A program made the position numbers and the translations under genes. The notes below the pieces were generated by a model that was not told where the DNA came from, made no database searches, and saw only the letters and a list, made by a program, of their open reading frames with translations. From Aliterella atlantica CENA595 (GTDB lineage Bacteria > Cyanobacteriota > Cyanobacteriia > Cyanobacteriales > Chroococcidiopsidaceae), in assembly GCF_000952155.1 (NCBI RefSeq), contig NZ_JYON01000004.1, forward strand, positions 124,001 to 188,000: DNA of 64,000 nucleotides, in the 5' to 3' direction. Numbering within the stretch: the stretch's first letter is position 1; every line of letters starts with the position of its first letter. Shown piece by piece: positions 1-14,205 of this stretch.

Positions 1-244
1 GTTGATAAATGTCGATAATCCGGCGGTGGGTACGAGTTTCAAAGTGTTCCCGCGCATCTTTATCAACGTGGGGCGATCTCAATAAACAATAGATCCGGCG
101 TTTTGTCGGTAGAGGAATTGGTCCTACTGCTGAAGCGTTAGTCCGATTTGCCGTATCGACAATTTTTTCGCAAGATGTATCGAGCAAACGGCGGTCAAAA
201 GCTTGTAAGCGAATGCGAATTTTTTGCTGCTGAAGAGTTGCCAT
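1..244 (-). CDS. rpsJ: 30S ribosomal protein S10, 3' end cut by window edge
   Basis: The minus strand from position 244 reads [16 protein letters not shown] and continues through a region with [10 protein letters not shown] and [13 protein letters not shown], which are hallmark S10 (uS10) segments. S10 is a head protein of the small ribosomal subunit. About 81 codons are visible and the gene runs off the left edge, so the C-terminus is not in the window. It lies downstream of tuf, as is usual in the cyanobacterial str operon. A strong terminator-like hairpin separates the two genes, so rpsJ probably depends on read-through or its own promoter. Confidence 0.95.
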   Translation of the reverse strand, partial: MATLQQQKIRIRLQAFDRRLLDTSCEKIVDTANRTNASAVGPIPLPTKRRIYCLLRSPHVDKDAREHFETRTHRRIIDIYQ

Positions 245-283
245 TTTTTAGTTTTCTAGGTTCAAGTTTATATAAATCAGGCG

Positions 284-328
284 AAAAAGCAGAAAAGCAT
301 TGTACCTTGTTGGTACTACTTTTCTGCT
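284..328 (-). terminator. Intrinsic terminator or attenuator after tuf
   Basis: Inverted arms at 288-297 (AGCAGAAAAG) and 319-328 pair perfectly over 10 bp. An inner 5-bp stem, GTACC/GGTAC, lies at 302-306 and 312-316. Reading the minus strand, the second arm runs straight into a T-tract (complement of 284-288). It sits between the tuf stop codon and the rpsJ start, so it should end or attenuate most tuf transcripts before rpsJ. Confidence 0.75.
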
Positions 329-350
329 CTAGTTAGTTAGTAGTTTTAAA

Positions 351-1580
351 CTACTTGACAATTTTGGAGACGACACCCGCACCAATAGTACGACCGCCTT
401 CACGAATTGCAAAACGCATTCCTTGCTCGATCGCAATTGGGTTGATGAGTTCTACAGTCATTTTGATGCGATCGCCTGGCATTACCATCTCGGCTGTGCT
501 GCCATCGTCAGATGTGAAGGATTTGATTGTACCTGTTACATCGGTTGTTCGCACGTAGAACTGAGGACGGTATCCTGGGAAAAATGGAGTCTTGCGACCG
601 CCTTCTTTCTCTTTGAGTACGTACACTTCACCTTCAAATTGAGTGTGAGGTGTAATCGAGCCTGGTTTAGCAATTACCATCCCGCGCTCGATGTCTTCTT
701 TTTCAATACCGCGTAGAAGTACGCCAGCATTGTCTCCAGCCATACCTTCGTCAAGGCTCTTTTTGAACATCTCAATCCCTGTAACAGTGGTGTTACGAGT
801 ATTTCTGATGCCAACAAGCTCAACAGAATCGCCGACTTTGACCTTACCACGCTCGATTCTGCCTGTAGCTACTGTACCGCGACCTTTGATTGAGAATACG
901 TCTTCTACAGCCATCAAGAAAGGCTTATCTACATCTCGCTCTGGGGTAGGAATGTATGAGTCTACAGCATCCATGAGTTCGTAGATTTTGTCTACCCACT
1001 CATTTTCGCCTTTTGGAGTTTTAGGATTAGCTGTCATTGCTTCTAATGCTAGCAATCCCGAACCTTTGACAATGGGGATATCATCGCCAGGAAAATCGTA
1101 GCTGCTGAGAAGTTCTCTTACTTCTAGCTCTACAAGTTCCATTAATTCCTCATCGTCTACCATGTCTTGCTTGTTCAAGAATACGACTAGGTTAGGAACA
1201 CCTACCTGCTTGGCTAGCAAGATGTGTTCGCGGGTTTGGGGCATCGGACCATCAGCAGCGGATACAACTAAGATCCCGCCGTCCATTTGCGCCGCACCTG
1301 TGATCATGTTTTTTACATAGTCAGCGTGTCCTGGGCAATCTACGTGAGCGTAGTGACGAGTTTCGGTTTCATACTCAACGTGAGCGGTGTTAATGGTGAT
1401 ACCGCGAGCCTTTTCTTCGGGAGCAGCATCAATATCAGCATACTTACGAGCTTGAGCTTGACCTAAAGCCGCCAATGTCATTGTAATTGCTGCGGTCAGC
1501 GTGGTCTTACCGTGATCTACGTGACCGATTGTACCGATGTTGACGTGGGGTTTATTCCTTTCAAATTTTGCGCGTGCCAT
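351..1580 (-). CDS. tuf: Elongation factor Tu
   Basis: This 409-residue protein is the GTPase that delivers aminoacyl-tRNA to the ribosome. The G1 motif GHVDHGKT is at residues 19-26, DCPGH starts near residue 81 and NKQD near 136. The two beta-barrel domains follow, with the conserved [13 protein letters not shown] segment. Length is standard for cyanobacteria, and the acidic [18 protein letters not shown] helix is typical. It is the fourth gene of the str operon, 125 bp after fusA. The spacer carries repeats described separately, and a terminator follows the stop codon. Confidence 0.99.
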   Translation of the reverse strand: MARAKFERNKPHVNIGTIGHVDHGKTTLTAAITMTLAALGQAQARKYADIDAAPEEKARGITINTAHVEYETETRHYAHVDCPGHADYVKNMITGAAQMDGGILVVSAADGPMPQTREHILLAKQVGVPNLVVFLNKQDMVDDEELMELVELEVRELLSSYDFPGDDIPIVKGSGLLALEAMTANPKTPKGENEWVDKIYELMDAVDSYIPTPERDVDKPFLMAVEDVFSIKGRGTVATGRIERGKVKVGDSVELVGIRNTRNTTVTGIEMFKKSLDEGMAGDNAGVLLRGIEKEDIERGMVIAKPGSITPHTQFEGEVYVLKEKEGGRKTPFFPGYRPQFYVRTTDVTGTIKSFTSDDGSTAEMVMPGDRIKMTVELINPIAIEQGMRFAIREGGRTIGAGVVSKIVK

Positions 1581-1640
1581 TGAATTACTTTTAAGTGTTG
1601 AGTGTTGAATTTACTGTTAACAAGAGCCGAGGAATGAACT

Positions 1641-1701
1641 GAGTTTTGAGTTTTAACGATTTTATTCTAATTTAAAACTCACTGGCTTAAAACTCACTGG
1701 C
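1641..1701. repeat. Tandem and inverted repeats in the fusA-tuf spacer
   Basis: The 15-bp unit TTAAAACTCACTGGC is repeated exactly in tandem at 1672-1686 and 1687-1701. GAGTTTTAA at 1648-1656 is the inverse of TTAAAACTC at 1672-1680, so the RNA could form a hairpin. The AAAACTC core resembles the heptamer arrays at 34508-34532 and 52040-52071. Confidence 0.7.
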
Positions 1702-1705
1702 TTTT

Positions 1706-3781
1706 TTAACCGTTCCCTTTGCTCTTAGCAATAATTGCTTCAGCTACGTTGCGAGGTACTTCTTCGTAATGGCTAAATTCCATTGTAAAGATACCCCGAC
1801 CTTGGGTTTTCGAGCGGATATCGGTAGCATAACCAAACATATCTACCAAGGGAACTTTGGCAGTTACTTTAGCTAGACTTTGTTCCGATCCCATGCCCTC
1901 AATTTGACCGCGACGAGAGTTGAGATCGCCCATCACATCCCCCAGGAAGTTTTCAGGAACTTCTACTTCAACTTTCATCATTGGTTCTAGCAATATAGGA
2001 GCAGCTTTCATTACGGCTTCTTTGATTGCCATTGAACCTGCGATCTTAAACGCCATTTCTGACGAGTCTACATCGTGGTAAGAACCATCTACCAAGGTGG
2101 CTTTGATATCCACTACTGGATAGCCTGCTAAGATCCCTGATTCGCAGGTTTCCTTCATGCCTTGTTCCGCAGGTCCGATGTACTCTTTGGGTACGACACC
2201 ACCGACGATTTTGGAAACAAATTCAAATCCCGTTCCTGGATCTCCTGGTTCTAGTTCGATCACGACGTGACCGTACTGACCTTTACCGCCACTTTGACGG
2301 ATAAATTTGCCTTCAGCCCTAACTGCTTTACGGACTGTTTCGCGGTAAGCTACTTGCGGCGCACCTACGTTCGCTTCTACTTTAAATTCCCGTAGCATTC
2401 GGTCTACAAGAATTTCTAAGTGCAGTTCGCCCATCCCAGCAATTACAGTCTGGTTGGTTTCATGGTCAACGCTGACTCTAAAGGTTGGGTCTTCTTCCGA
2501 AAGCGATTGCAGCGCCTTGGATAGTTTATCCATGTCCTGCTTGGTCTTCGGCTCTACAGCTACGGAGATTACAGGTTCAGGAATAAATAGCGATTCTAGA
2601 ATTACAGGATCGCTTTCAGTACAAATCGTATCCCCAGTAAAGGTGTCTTGCAGACCTAGAGTTGCTCCCAAGTCCCCAGCGCGTAATTCGTCTACGTCTA
2701 TGCGATCGTCAGCCTTCATTAGCACTAAACGAGAAACTCGTTCTTTCTTGTCTTTAGTCGCGTTGTAAACGTAGCTGCCTTTCTTTAACACACCAGAGTA
2801 GACGCGGATAAATGTCAAGCGCCCGTAACGGTCAGACATAATTTTGAATGCCAAAGCTGACAATGGTTCGTTGTCGTCAGCATGGCGTTCTACCGTGTCA
2901 CCGTTTGGTAGCAACCCTTGAATTGGTGGAACCTCTGTAGGCGACGGCAAGTAGTCTAAAACTGCATCTAGCAGTAGTTGCACGCCTTTATTTTTAAATG
3001 CCGATCCACAAAGAACGGGGACAATTGTGCCTTCAATTGTGCCTTTACGCAATGCTGACTGAATCTCTGCCTCGGTGAGTTCTTCGCCTTCAAAGTATTT
3101 TTCAATTAATACTTCATCTGTCTCGGCAGCAGCTTCGACTAACTTAGCGCGGAACTCTTGCGCTTGGGCTTGCATTTCGTCAGGAATTTCCGTTTCTTGA
3201 ATATCTGTGCCTTGATCGTTGTTATAGATATAGGCTTTCATCCTCACCAAGTCAACAATTCCCCGCAAATCGCTTTCAGCGCCAATTGGCAGTTGAATCG
3301 CCACTGCGTTTGCTCTTAAGCGATCGCGCATTTGGTCGTAAACTTTAAAGAAGTTTGCGCCCATGCGATCCATCTTATTTATAAAAGCAATTCTCGGTAC
3401 TTTATAACGATCTGCCTGTCTCCATACGGTTTCAGACTGAGGCTGCACGCCGCCTACCGAGCAGAAAACGGCGATTACTCCGTCTAATACTCGCATCGAA
3501 CGCTCTACCTCGATCGTAAAGTCTACGTGACCTGGTGTATCGATAATATTAATAGCGTAATCTTTCCAACTGGTGGAAATAGCAGCAGCAGTAATTGTAA
3601 TTCCTCGCTCCCGCTCTTGTTCCATCCAGTCAGTTGTTGCTGTTCCTTCGTGGACTTCACCAATTTTGTGAACTATACCCGAATAAAACAGGATACGCTC
3701 GGTTGTCGTTGTTTTGCCCGCATCAATATGCGCCGCAATCCCGATATTGCGTATTTTCTCCAGCGGGACGGTACGTGCCAC
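1706..3781 (-). CDS. fusA: Elongation factor G
   Basis: This 691-residue ribosomal translocase GTPase has [15 protein letters not shown] near the N-terminus (G1), DTPGHVDFT near residue 82 (G3) and NKMDR near residue 136 (G4). The domain IV/V signatures [15 protein letters not shown] and RRGQIEGM are also present. Length is normal for EF-G1. It lies between rpsG (91 bp upstream) and tuf in the conserved str order. I see no truncation or second EF-G-like copy nearby. Confidence 0.99.
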   Translation of the reverse strand: MARTVPLEKIRNIGIAAHIDAGKTTTTERILFYSGIVHKIGEVHEGTATTDWMEQERERGITITAAAISTSWKDYAINIIDTPGHVDFTIEVERSMRVLDGVIAVFCSVGGVQPQSETVWRQADRYKVPRIAFINKMDRMGANFFKVYDQMRDRLRANAVAIQLPIGAESDLRGIVDLVRMKAYIYNNDQGTDIQETEIPDEMQAQAQEFRAKLVEAAAETDEVLIEKYFEGEELTEAEIQSALRKGTIEGTIVPVLCGSAFKNKGVQLLLDAVLDYLPSPTEVPPIQGLLPNGDTVERHADDNEPLSALAFKIMSDRYGRLTFIRVYSGVLKKGSYVYNATKDKKERVSRLVLMKADDRIDVDELRAGDLGATLGLQDTFTGDTICTESDPVILESLFIPEPVISVAVEPKTKQDMDKLSKALQSLSEEDPTFRVSVDHETNQTVIAGMGELHLEILVDRMLREFKVEANVGAPQVAYRETVRKAVRAEGKFIRQSGGKGQYGHVVIELEPGDPGTGFEFVSKIVGGVVPKEYIGPAEQGMKETCESGILAGYPVVDIKATLVDGSYHDVDSSEMAFKIAGSMAIKEAVMKAAPILLEPMMKVEVEVPENFLGDVMGDLNSRRGQIEGMGSEQSLAKVTAKVPLVDMFGYATDIRSKTQGRGIFTMEFSHYEEVPRNVAEAIIAKSKGNG

Positions 3782-3872
3782 AGCTAGCTGCCTCCTTGAT
3801 TTTTTGCCGCAGTTACTTCTATGTTACTGTCTGTTAAGATTCTATACTTTTACGGAAAACCGTCCGCAAAAT

Positions 3873-4343
3873 TTAGTATCGATAGTGAGCAAATGCTTTA
3901 TTTGCATCTGCCATCCGGTGGGTTTCTTCTCGTTTGCGAATTGCGTTGCCTGTTTCGTTGGCTGCGTCCATTAGCTCGTTAGCAAGTCTGCTTGCCATTG
4001 TCCTTCCTGGACGTTGCCGTGAAAATTGAATCAGCCAGCGCATTGCTAAAGTTGTCCCTCTTTCTGTACGTACTTCCATTGGGACTTGGTAAGTTGCACC
4101 GCCAACTCGACGCGCTTTAACTTCTACTAAAGGTGTAGCGTTACGAATTGCTCTTTCAAAGGTTTCTAACGGATCGCCACCTGTACGTTCTTCTATAGTC
4201 TTCATAGCATCGTAAACGATACCCGCAGCGATTGACTTTTTACCGCTACGCATTACCCGCCGCATCATCATGCTAACAAGACGGCTGTTATAAACCGAGT
4301 CAGGAGGAACGGGACGTTTTTGGATAACTGTACGACGAGACAT
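3873..4343 (-). CDS. rpsG: 30S ribosomal protein S7
   Basis: This 156-residue protein starts [16 protein letters not shown] and contains the family blocks [15 protein letters not shown] and [13 protein letters not shown]7 nucleates assembly of the 30S head and binds the 3' domain of 16S rRNA. In E. coli, S7 also represses the str mRNA by binding between the rpsL and rpsG cistrons. Here that spacer is unusually long (about 297 bp) and contains a strong hairpin, so similar autoregulation is possible but unproven. Confidence 0.99.
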   Translation of the reverse strand: MSRRTVIQKRPVPPDSVYNSRLVSMMMRRVMRSGKKSIAAGIVYDAMKTIEERTGGDPLETFERAIRNATPLVEVKARRVGGATYQVPMEVRTERGTTLAMRWLIQFSRQRPGRTMASRLANELMDAANETGNAIRKREETHRMADANKAFAHYRY

Positions 4344-4583
4344 ATCTAAGCCTTCAAGATTATGTATATTGACTAGATGGGGGGATGATGGCGCGAGGAG
4401 CGCACTTTCACTGCTCTAGTCCTGACAATGAGTTTTAGCTTTGTAAGCCGAGCAATATCCTTGGCAATTTGACCGCAACAATTTTTTTATGGTTGCAGCT
4501 TCAGCTTCTTTACAGCACTCATAAAGCTTTTCGCTGGCGAAACCAACATACTATAAATGTTACTCATCTATATCTAACGTTAA

Positions 4584-4619
4584 GTAAGGCTGAGGTTATT
4601 TTTATCCTCAATGCCTTAC
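4584..4619. promoter_or_regulatory. Hairpin in the rpsL-rpsG spacer
   Basis: GTAAGGC (4584-4590) pairs with GCCTTAC (4613-4619), and TGAGG (4591-4595) pairs with CCTCA (4606-4610). This gives a long stem with an A+T loop and a small AT bulge. There is no T-tract on the minus-strand side, so it is not a classical terminator. It lies just downstream of the rpsL stop and could be an attenuator, an mRNA-processing site or an S7-binding element. Confidence 0.5.
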
Positions 4620-4640
4620 TCAAGCATTCAATTACCAAGT

Positions 4641-5018
4641 TTAAGCTTGTTTTGGACGTTTAGCGCCGTACTTAGAGCGACCTTGACGACGGTCTTTAAC
4701 ACCTGCAGTGTCTAGAGTTCCCCGAATAATGTGATATCTTACTCCTGGTAAGTCTTTGACCCGACCGCCACGAATCATTACTACTGAGTGTTCTTGCAGG
4801 TTGTGACCAATCCCTGGAATATATGCTGTAACCTCAAACCCAGATGTCAAACGCACCCTAGCTACTTTACGTAGTGCTGAGTTTGGTTTTTTCGGTGTGG
4901 TTGTGTAGACCCTAGTGCAAACACCCCTGCGTTGCGGGCATTGCTTTAAAGCTGGAGACTTTGTTTTCTTACTGGCTACTTGCCGTTCGGTACGAATTAG
5001 TTGCTGTATAGTTGGCAT
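4641..5018 (-). CDS. rpsL: 30S ribosomal protein S12
   Basis: This 125-residue decoding-centre protein is the first gene of the str operon. The diagnostic [12 protein letters not shown] loop (lysines 43-44) and [11 protein letters not shown] (lysine 88) are intact. These are the positions altered in streptomycin-resistant bacteria, so the sequence looks wild-type there. The C-terminus [12 protein letters not shown] is typical. The operon promoter should lie in the A+T-rich stretch 5019-5110, but I could not fix a single -10/-35 pair. Confidence 0.99.
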   Translation of the reverse strand: MPTIQQLIRTERQVASKKTKSPALKQCPQRRGVCTRVYTTTPKKPNSALRKVARVRLTSGFEVTAYIPGIGHNLQEHSVVMIRGGRVKDLPGVRYHIIRGTLDTAGVKDRRQGRSKYGAKRPKQA

Positions 5019-5112
5019 GAGTTACAGCACGTTATAATTTTTGCTGTTCTAAGTTTTTACAAATTCTGATTATAGCTATTTTATTAGATTCATGTCAACG
5101 TCAACATTAATT

Positions 5113-5160
5113 GTAGAGACGTAGCAATGTCGTAGAGACGTAGCACTGCTACGTCTCTAC
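5113..5160. repeat. Dispersed palindromic repeat with core GTAGAGACGTAGCA
   Basis: GTAGAGACGTAGCA at 5132-5145 and its exact reverse complement at 5147-5160 form a 14-bp perfect stem with a 1-nt centre. A further direct copy of the arm lies at 5113-5126. A second hairpin of the same family is at 63556-63581, more than 58 kb away. It sits between rpsL and the Fe-S carrier gene and is probably a mobile or REP-like intergenic repeat. Confidence 0.85.
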
Positions 5161-5167
5161 GCCACGC

Positions 5168-5494
5168 CTACATTTCAACAGCAAAAGAATTACCGCAACC
5201 GCAAACAGACACGCCTTTGGGATTGTGAAAGCGAAAAGCGCCGCCCATAAGGTCTTCAGAATAATCTAAGTTGAGGTCTTCGACATATCTATGGCTTTGC
5301 TCGTCTACGACAACACTTAGACCGTTGCATTGATAAATACGATCGCTAGAATTAGCAGCATCAAACCCCATGTGATATACCAACCCCGAACAACCACCAG
5401 ATTGCACTTGCAGGCGAAACAACATTTCTGGGTTAGCTAGCTTTAATTTTAAGCGGTTAATTTCTCTAACTGCCGCAGGACTGAGATTAATCAT
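5168..5494 (-). CDS. A-type Fe-S cluster carrier (IscA/SufA/HesB family)
   Basis: This 108-residue protein has the three conserved cysteines of A-type carriers: C35 in SGGCSGLVY, and C98 and C100 in the C-terminal CGCG motif. Such proteins bind an Fe-S cluster or iron between two subunits and hand clusters to apo-enzymes. Length and spacing are canonical. It is monocistronic as far as can be seen, downstream of the cupin gene with a hairpin between them. Which subtype (IscA, SufA or ErpA-like) cannot be decided from sequence alone. Confidence 0.93.
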   Translation of the reverse strand: MINLSPAAVREINRLKLKLANPEMLFRLQVQSGGCSGLVYHMGFDAANSSDRIYQCNGLSVVVDEQSHRYVEDLNLDYSEDLMGGAFRFHNPKGVSVCGCGNSFAVEM

Positions 5495-5537
5495 TGCACA
5501 AGGTCTTAGGCGATCGGCACTATACTATTTTAGCTCA

Positions 5538-5571
5538 AATCCCTCGCTGCCTATCTAAACAACGAGGGATT
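5538..5571 (-). terminator. Probable terminator hairpin after the cupin gene
   Basis: AATCCCTCG (5538-5546) and CGAGGGATT (5563-5571) are perfect 9-bp inverted arms around a 16-nt loop. On the minus strand the distal arm ends in ATTT, so the T-tract is weak. It lies between the cupin stop and the Fe-S carrier start. Confidence 0.5.
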
Positions 5572-5628
5572 CTGCAATCTATGTAGACGAAGGAGAAATA
5601 TTAACTATGTCTTCCCCTTTCTCCTTTC

Positions 5629-6042
5629 TTAACGGGCGTAGTCGTCTTGGAAGCGGATGATATCATCTTCGCCCAAGTATTCGCCATTTTGGACTTCAAT
5701 CAAGACCAAAGGAATGACACCAGGATTTTCCAAACGATGGCTCGTACACTGAGGTACGTAGGTAGATTTATTATTACTTAAGATGATTTCCGCGTCGCCA
5801 CAAGTAACCTTAGCTGTACCAGAGACGACAATCCAGTGTTCGCTGCGGTGATGGTGCATCTGCAAGCTGAGGCGATGACCTGGTTTGACTTCGATGCGCT
5901 TAATTTTGTAGCCTCGCCCTTCTTCCAAAACTGTAAAAGCTCCCCAAGGGCGTAATTCTGTAGCGGCAACGCCTTTATGAGCGACAGTTGAAGGTAAGGT
6001 TAGTGCGGGTTCTTGGGAAACTTCTTGAACTTTCTGAACCAT
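5629..6042 (-). CDS. Stand-alone cupin like the type II mannose-6-phosphate isomerase domain
   Basis: This 137-residue cupin matches the C-terminal domain of bifunctional ManC/AlgA proteins. It has RPWGAFTVLEEG near residue 31, then GHRLSLQMHHHRSEHW with likely metal ligands in H63-H65 and E68, and H102 in TSHRLENPG. In the family this domain interconverts fructose-6-P and mannose-6-P using a bound divalent metal. There is no nucleotidyltransferase domain here, so it may act as a separate isomerase in GDP-mannose or exopolysaccharide supply. Catalysis is inferred. Confidence 0.85.
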   Translation of the reverse strand: MVQKVQEVSQEPALTLPSTVAHKGVAATELRPWGAFTVLEEGRGYKIKRIEVKPGHRLSLQMHHHRSEHWIVVSGTAKVTCGDAEIILSNNKSTYVPQCTSHRLENPGVIPLVLIEVQNGEYLGEDDIIRFQDDYAR

Positions 6043-6303
6043 TAATATCTCTCCTTAAAATTGGTAAACGCTTCAGTGTACTGTCAAGAACTCAATCTTT
6101 GAAGACCAAAAGCTGGTGATGAAATTAACCCTAGCCAAACATAACAAAATATTTCTGATTTTGGGGACCAATAATGCACATCTTTGACTCTTATATACCA
6201 ACTATTTATAGTAAATTTACATTTGCTTTAAATAACATTTGTGGAAAGGCGATTTTTGTCGCTTGCCCTCAAAGTACGCTGAAACACGCAAATCTAACCT
6301 GAG

Positions 6304-8205
6304 TTACGGCATTTGCAGAAAAATTCCTAAGCCATTGTGGACTCGCGCTGCTGTACGAGGCGAACGATTGAGCAATTGCCCTCCTAAGTAAAGACTTGTA
6401 GAACTACCGCCATCAAAATTAAGGGCATCAACGCAACCTAATTGCTGCATAACTTTAGCGGCTTCTGCCAAAGTAGCACCAGCACCACCAGCGCGGTTAT
6501 GAACGGCAGCAATTAACAGATTGCCAGAAGATGTCGTACAGATTACGCTACGAATAGCTTTTTCTCGAATAAAGGCATCGCTAAATCCTTCCGCTTTGGC
6601 ATTGAGGACAATTTGACGATTTTGGACTAAAACTGGTCCTGCTGCCAAAATTTGCGGATAAGCGGCAAAATCAGCCGGAACTTCTGCGCTTGTTAGCCTG
6701 ACAATTGAGCCTATAGGCAGCAATGTATTACTGGTATTGCCCCGAAAAACGAGTAAATAACCGTTAGCAGGTATGGGAAAAGCTGCTTCGCCTGCTTTAC
6801 CGCCTGGTAATTGAGCAGTAACAGAATTATTTTGCACGATCGCAATTATTTCGCCATCAGTTAAGGGCGTATAGTTTGCACCCCAAGCTGATGCATAACG
6901 GGCAATTCCAGTTTGCACGTAGCCGCTGTTAAATGTTGTAATTGGTAAACGCTGCCCTGTAGTTGTAGTTACTGTTTCTTGGCGGCTGAGACGACCAATT
7001 TTGACTTTACCGACATTATTCCAGGCGATCGCTCCACGATTGAGAATTGGACTTGATAGCCATTGTCCGTTAAGGCGAATTGCCCCTAAAGGTAATTGAT
7101 TTTTGCGGTTGAAGAAACCAGCATTAATTGCTGCAACAGCAGTATGACGCTCGGCTGTTTTAATTAAAGGAGCAGTACCGACAAGGCTATTAGCTTGACT
7201 CCAAATTGGTTTAAGACTGAGACGATTAGATTTGGGGTTAACTTCCAACCAAACTACTGGAAATCTCTCGTTGCCTAAATTTACATATTGCTGTCGCCAG
7301 CGCAAACCCTCAGTCCATAATATATTGCGCTCTACCATAGAGTCAGGGCGAATATCGATAACTAAGCGATTGGGGTTAGTTATTGTGCTGACACGCGGCG
7401 TTACGCCTACAGGAAGTCTCAGGCGAATATTAGTTAAATTACCTGTTGTTTCTAATTTAGCTACTTGAGGCGAGAGAATAGATTTTAAGCTTTGCTGAGA
7501 ATTGAAGCGACTTCTTACAACTGGCTCTAAAGCAGCATCAATTGCTATTAGCCATTCTTGTTTGGCAACTTGAGACTTAACAATTGTAATTAATTCGCCT
7601 GTAGGTGTTTTCGGTTTAGGTGGTGGCGGCTGTTGACTGACTTGCCAAGCTGTAGGACGATCTAAATCTACAACAATGCGATCGCCCCATGTTTGTTTGC
7701 CTATACGTACTTCTTGGACTTTGGTAGCTGGTGAAGTAATTTCTAAGGTATTACCGTTAACCGCCATTTGCCAGCCAGACTTTTGGGCAAAATTGCTAAT
7801 ATTGAGATAGCGATAGCCTGCATTTAACTTGGCAGCAAGGACAATAGGTGTCGTTTTTGGCTCGGAAAACCATTGAATCGGTTGTTTGGCTGGATCGTTC
7901 GTATTTAATAAATCTATGCCTAATTGAGCTAAACCCGTGTCGCTTATGCCGACAATATCCTTACCGTTTTGCTCCCACAAACTCCAGGCAATAGGCAAAG
8001 TGCGATTATTAAAGACAATTGCTGTGCCAGAACGATTAGACAATGTATCTGCTGGAGCTAGTTGCGATCTTGTTTGCGATCGCGCAGTGGCAAGAGGTAT
8101 CAGCCAGAAAGTTGTAAGTAACAGTAAAAAAAGTATATTCAAGCGATCGCCATTTCTTGGCTTGAGGAAATTAACAGACAATTTAACTAGCGAATCCTTT
8201 AACAT
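6304..8205 (-). CDS. Exported phosphodiester glycosidase family protein (NAGPA/DUF2233)
   Basis: This 633-residue protein has an N-terminal hydrophobic signal (LNILFLLLLTTFWLIPLATA, about residues 23-42). A middle region of about 160-300 contains IVVDLDRPTAWQ and LVIDIRP, resembling the AMIN fold. The C-terminal half is of phosphodiester-glycosidase type, with AAINAGFF, AAVHNRAGGAG and NFDGGSSTSLYLGG. NAGPA-type domains cleave sugar phosphodiesters, and AMIN domains target proteins to the periplasm or cell wall. I infer a cell-envelope or exopolysaccharide role, without a known substrate. The family is widespread in cyanobacteria. Confidence 0.85.
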   Translation of the reverse strand: MLKDSLVKLSVNFLKPRNGDRLNILFLLLLTTFWLIPLATARSQTRSQLAPADTLSNRSGTAIVFNNRTLPIAWSLWEQNGKDIVGISDTGLAQLGIDLLNTNDPAKQPIQWFSEPKTTPIVLAAKLNAGYRYLNISNFAQKSGWQMAVNGNTLEITSPATKVQEVRIGKQTWGDRIVVDLDRPTAWQVSQQPPPPKPKTPTGELITIVKSQVAKQEWLIAIDAALEPVVRSRFNSQQSLKSILSPQVAKLETTGNLTNIRLRLPVGVTPRVSTITNPNRLVIDIRPDSMVERNILWTEGLRWRQQYVNLGNERFPVVWLEVNPKSNRLSLKPIWSQANSLVGTAPLIKTAERHTAVAAINAGFFNRKNQLPLGAIRLNGQWLSSPILNRGAIAWNNVGKVKIGRLSRQETVTTTTGQRLPITTFNSGYVQTGIARYASAWGANYTPLTDGEIIAIVQNNSVTAQLPGGKAGEAAFPIPANGYLLVFRGNTSNTLLPIGSIVRLTSAEVPADFAAYPQILAAGPVLVQNRQIVLNAKAEGFSDAFIREKAIRSVICTTSSGNLLIAAVHNRAGGAGATLAEAAKVMQQLGCVDALNFDGGSSTSLYLGGQLLNRSPRTAARVHNGLGIFLQMP

Positions 8206-8766
8206 AAGTGAGGCGAGAGAGGGGAATTTTTTGGTAAATATTAAAGATTAATGACTTTTATTTACAGCATTAACGTCATAATATAGATTAACTTGATGCT
8301 TTAATTGGCACTTATCGGTTTTCTAAGTCTTGCTTAGTAATTAAATTAATAGGGTGAGTTAGACAAACGGTCGTGCTGAAACGGGAAGTTAACCCGCGCG
8401 AAAATAGGCGCAAGTTAGTTGGTTGACATCACAGTTTTTACCGAGTGCGATCGCGCGTAACTTGGAAATTGTAGAATGTCGTCACTGCTGTTGCACAATA
8501 CTGGCAAAGTTAAAGATGGGCTGGCAAAGTTTATCGATTGCACCTAAATGGTATATCTACTCGAAAATAAGAGTTAGCCCGCAGACATTTTTTACCGAAT
8601 AATTTCCGGCAAACAGGCTCACCTTACAGCTAGATACACTCAAAGCTTCTGATGGATAGGTTTTAGCTGCGTTAGGAGCATTGTCACTAAAATTATCAAG
8701 CAAAATTAGCTACAACGCTTGTTATATTTTTCACTTATCTTAAATTGAACAAATTAGGACTAGCCT
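8206..8766. other. 561-bp divergent intergenic region upstream of glsF
   Basis: This spacer separates two divergently transcribed genes and must hold both promoters. CTGGCAAAGTT is directly repeated at 8501-8511 and 8521-8531. A small dyad CGGG-N7-CCCG lies near 8380-8395. I searched for the NtcA consensus GTA-N8-TAC on the plus strand and found none. No convincing small gene or known riboswitch is visible. Confidence 0.6.
8501..8531. promoter_or_regulatory. Direct repeat upstream of glsF, possible operator
   Basis: CTGGCAAAGTT occurs twice with a 20-bp period, close to two helical turns, about 240-265 bp before the glsF start. Evenly phased direct repeats can bind a regulator dimer or tetramer. 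No protein can be named. Confidence 0.3.
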
Positions 8767-13497
<4,731 letters not shown>

Positions 13498-13871
13498 CTT
13501 GTTTTCAAGAGACAAAGGACAAGGGGACAAGGAAGATAGCATTTCAAAATAATTATCTTTCTGTCCCTACATCTGTCAGCAAATAAGGGTTCAACAATTT
13601 TTGTAAGACAGGATTGTTAAATATTCTGGAAATATCTAAAAATAAGGCAGGTTCTTAACTTGCCTTATTTTTTATGTCATAAACGCAAAAACTCTATTTC
13701 TCAAGGAAGACTTCGCTGTTATCGAAGTTTATTCCAAAGATTGATTCTTATAAGTGAAAAAACCTATAACTTGGTTTGTGAAAGTTGTTTGCCAATCCAG
13801 AGCGCGATCGCACTAACGAAACAATTCACATCACAAACAACCAAAGTATTGAAAATATAGGAAGTACAGTC
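13498..13871 (+). other. 374-bp intergenic region with glsF terminator
   Basis: After glsF there is a short purine-rich direct repeat (GGACAAG twice near 13515-13530), then the glsF terminator at 13641-13673. The remaining A+T-rich DNA leads into the next small gene. A 66-codon open frame here overlaps the terminator and the next leader and looks spurious. No RNA gene is recognisable. Confidence 0.5.
13641..13673 (+). terminator. Rho-independent terminator of glsF
   Basis: AATAAGGCA (13641-13649) pairs with TGCCTTATT (13661-13669) and is followed directly by a T-run through 13673. This is a textbook stem plus U-tract about 145 bp after the glsF stop. Confidence 0.85.
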
Positions 13872-14180
13872 ATGAAGAATTCTAAATTAACCAAAGTTGT
13901 AGGAGCTAGTATAGTTGCGGCAAGTTTAGCTGTAATGCCTTTATCTTTACCTGCTTCTGCTCAGACAGACACCGCTCCAACTACTCAAACTAGCCCAGAA
14001 TCTAACGCACCTACAGTTGATACTACTCCTTTCCAAGAAACAAGAAACGATAATAATAATTGGGGTTGGTTAGGTCTGCTCGGTTTGATTGGTTTAGCAA
14101 ACTTTTTCCGCAAGCCTAAGCATACAACTGTTTATGCCGATCCAGATCCAGCAAATCGCACTACTACTACCAGATACTAA
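13872..14180 (+). CDS. Small secreted WGxxGxxG-type membrane-anchored protein
   Basis: This 102-residue protein starts at the ATG preceded by AGGAAG; upstream in-frame codons lack a signal and are ignored. Residues 1-31 are a Sec signal peptide ending ASAQ. A Thr/Pro/Asn-rich linker follows, then NNWGWLGLLGLIGLANFFRK near residues 60-80. This is the Trp-Gly...Gly...Gly pattern plus basic residues characteristic of the WGxxGxxG family of small cyanobacterial envelope proteins. The tail is rich in Asp, Pro and Thr. No function is established. It ends at a bidirectional terminator shared with the convergent cupin gene. Confidence 0.8.
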   Translation: MKNSKLTKVVGASIVAASLAVMPLSLPASAQTDTAPTTQTSPESNAPTVDTTPFQETRNDNNNWGWLGLLGLIGLANFFRKPKHTTVYADPDPANRTTTTRY

Positions 14181-14205
14181 TTGGTTAAGATTACAATTTC
14201 TCAGC

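Noticed and set aside
8360..8420. GGGAAGTTAACCCG and nearby stems as a glutamine riboswitch (glnA RNA) before glsF
   Set aside because: The conserved GGAAGTA core and the pairing CGTTCA/GAACGC-type ends are not present, so only a vague resemblance remains.
8206..8766. NtcA-binding site upstream of glsF
   Set aside because: Every GTA in the spacer was followed eight bases on by something other than TAC.
13660..13860. 66-codon frame after glsF
   Set aside because: It begins inside the terminator and runs into the leader of the next gene, with no ribosome site or conserved pattern.
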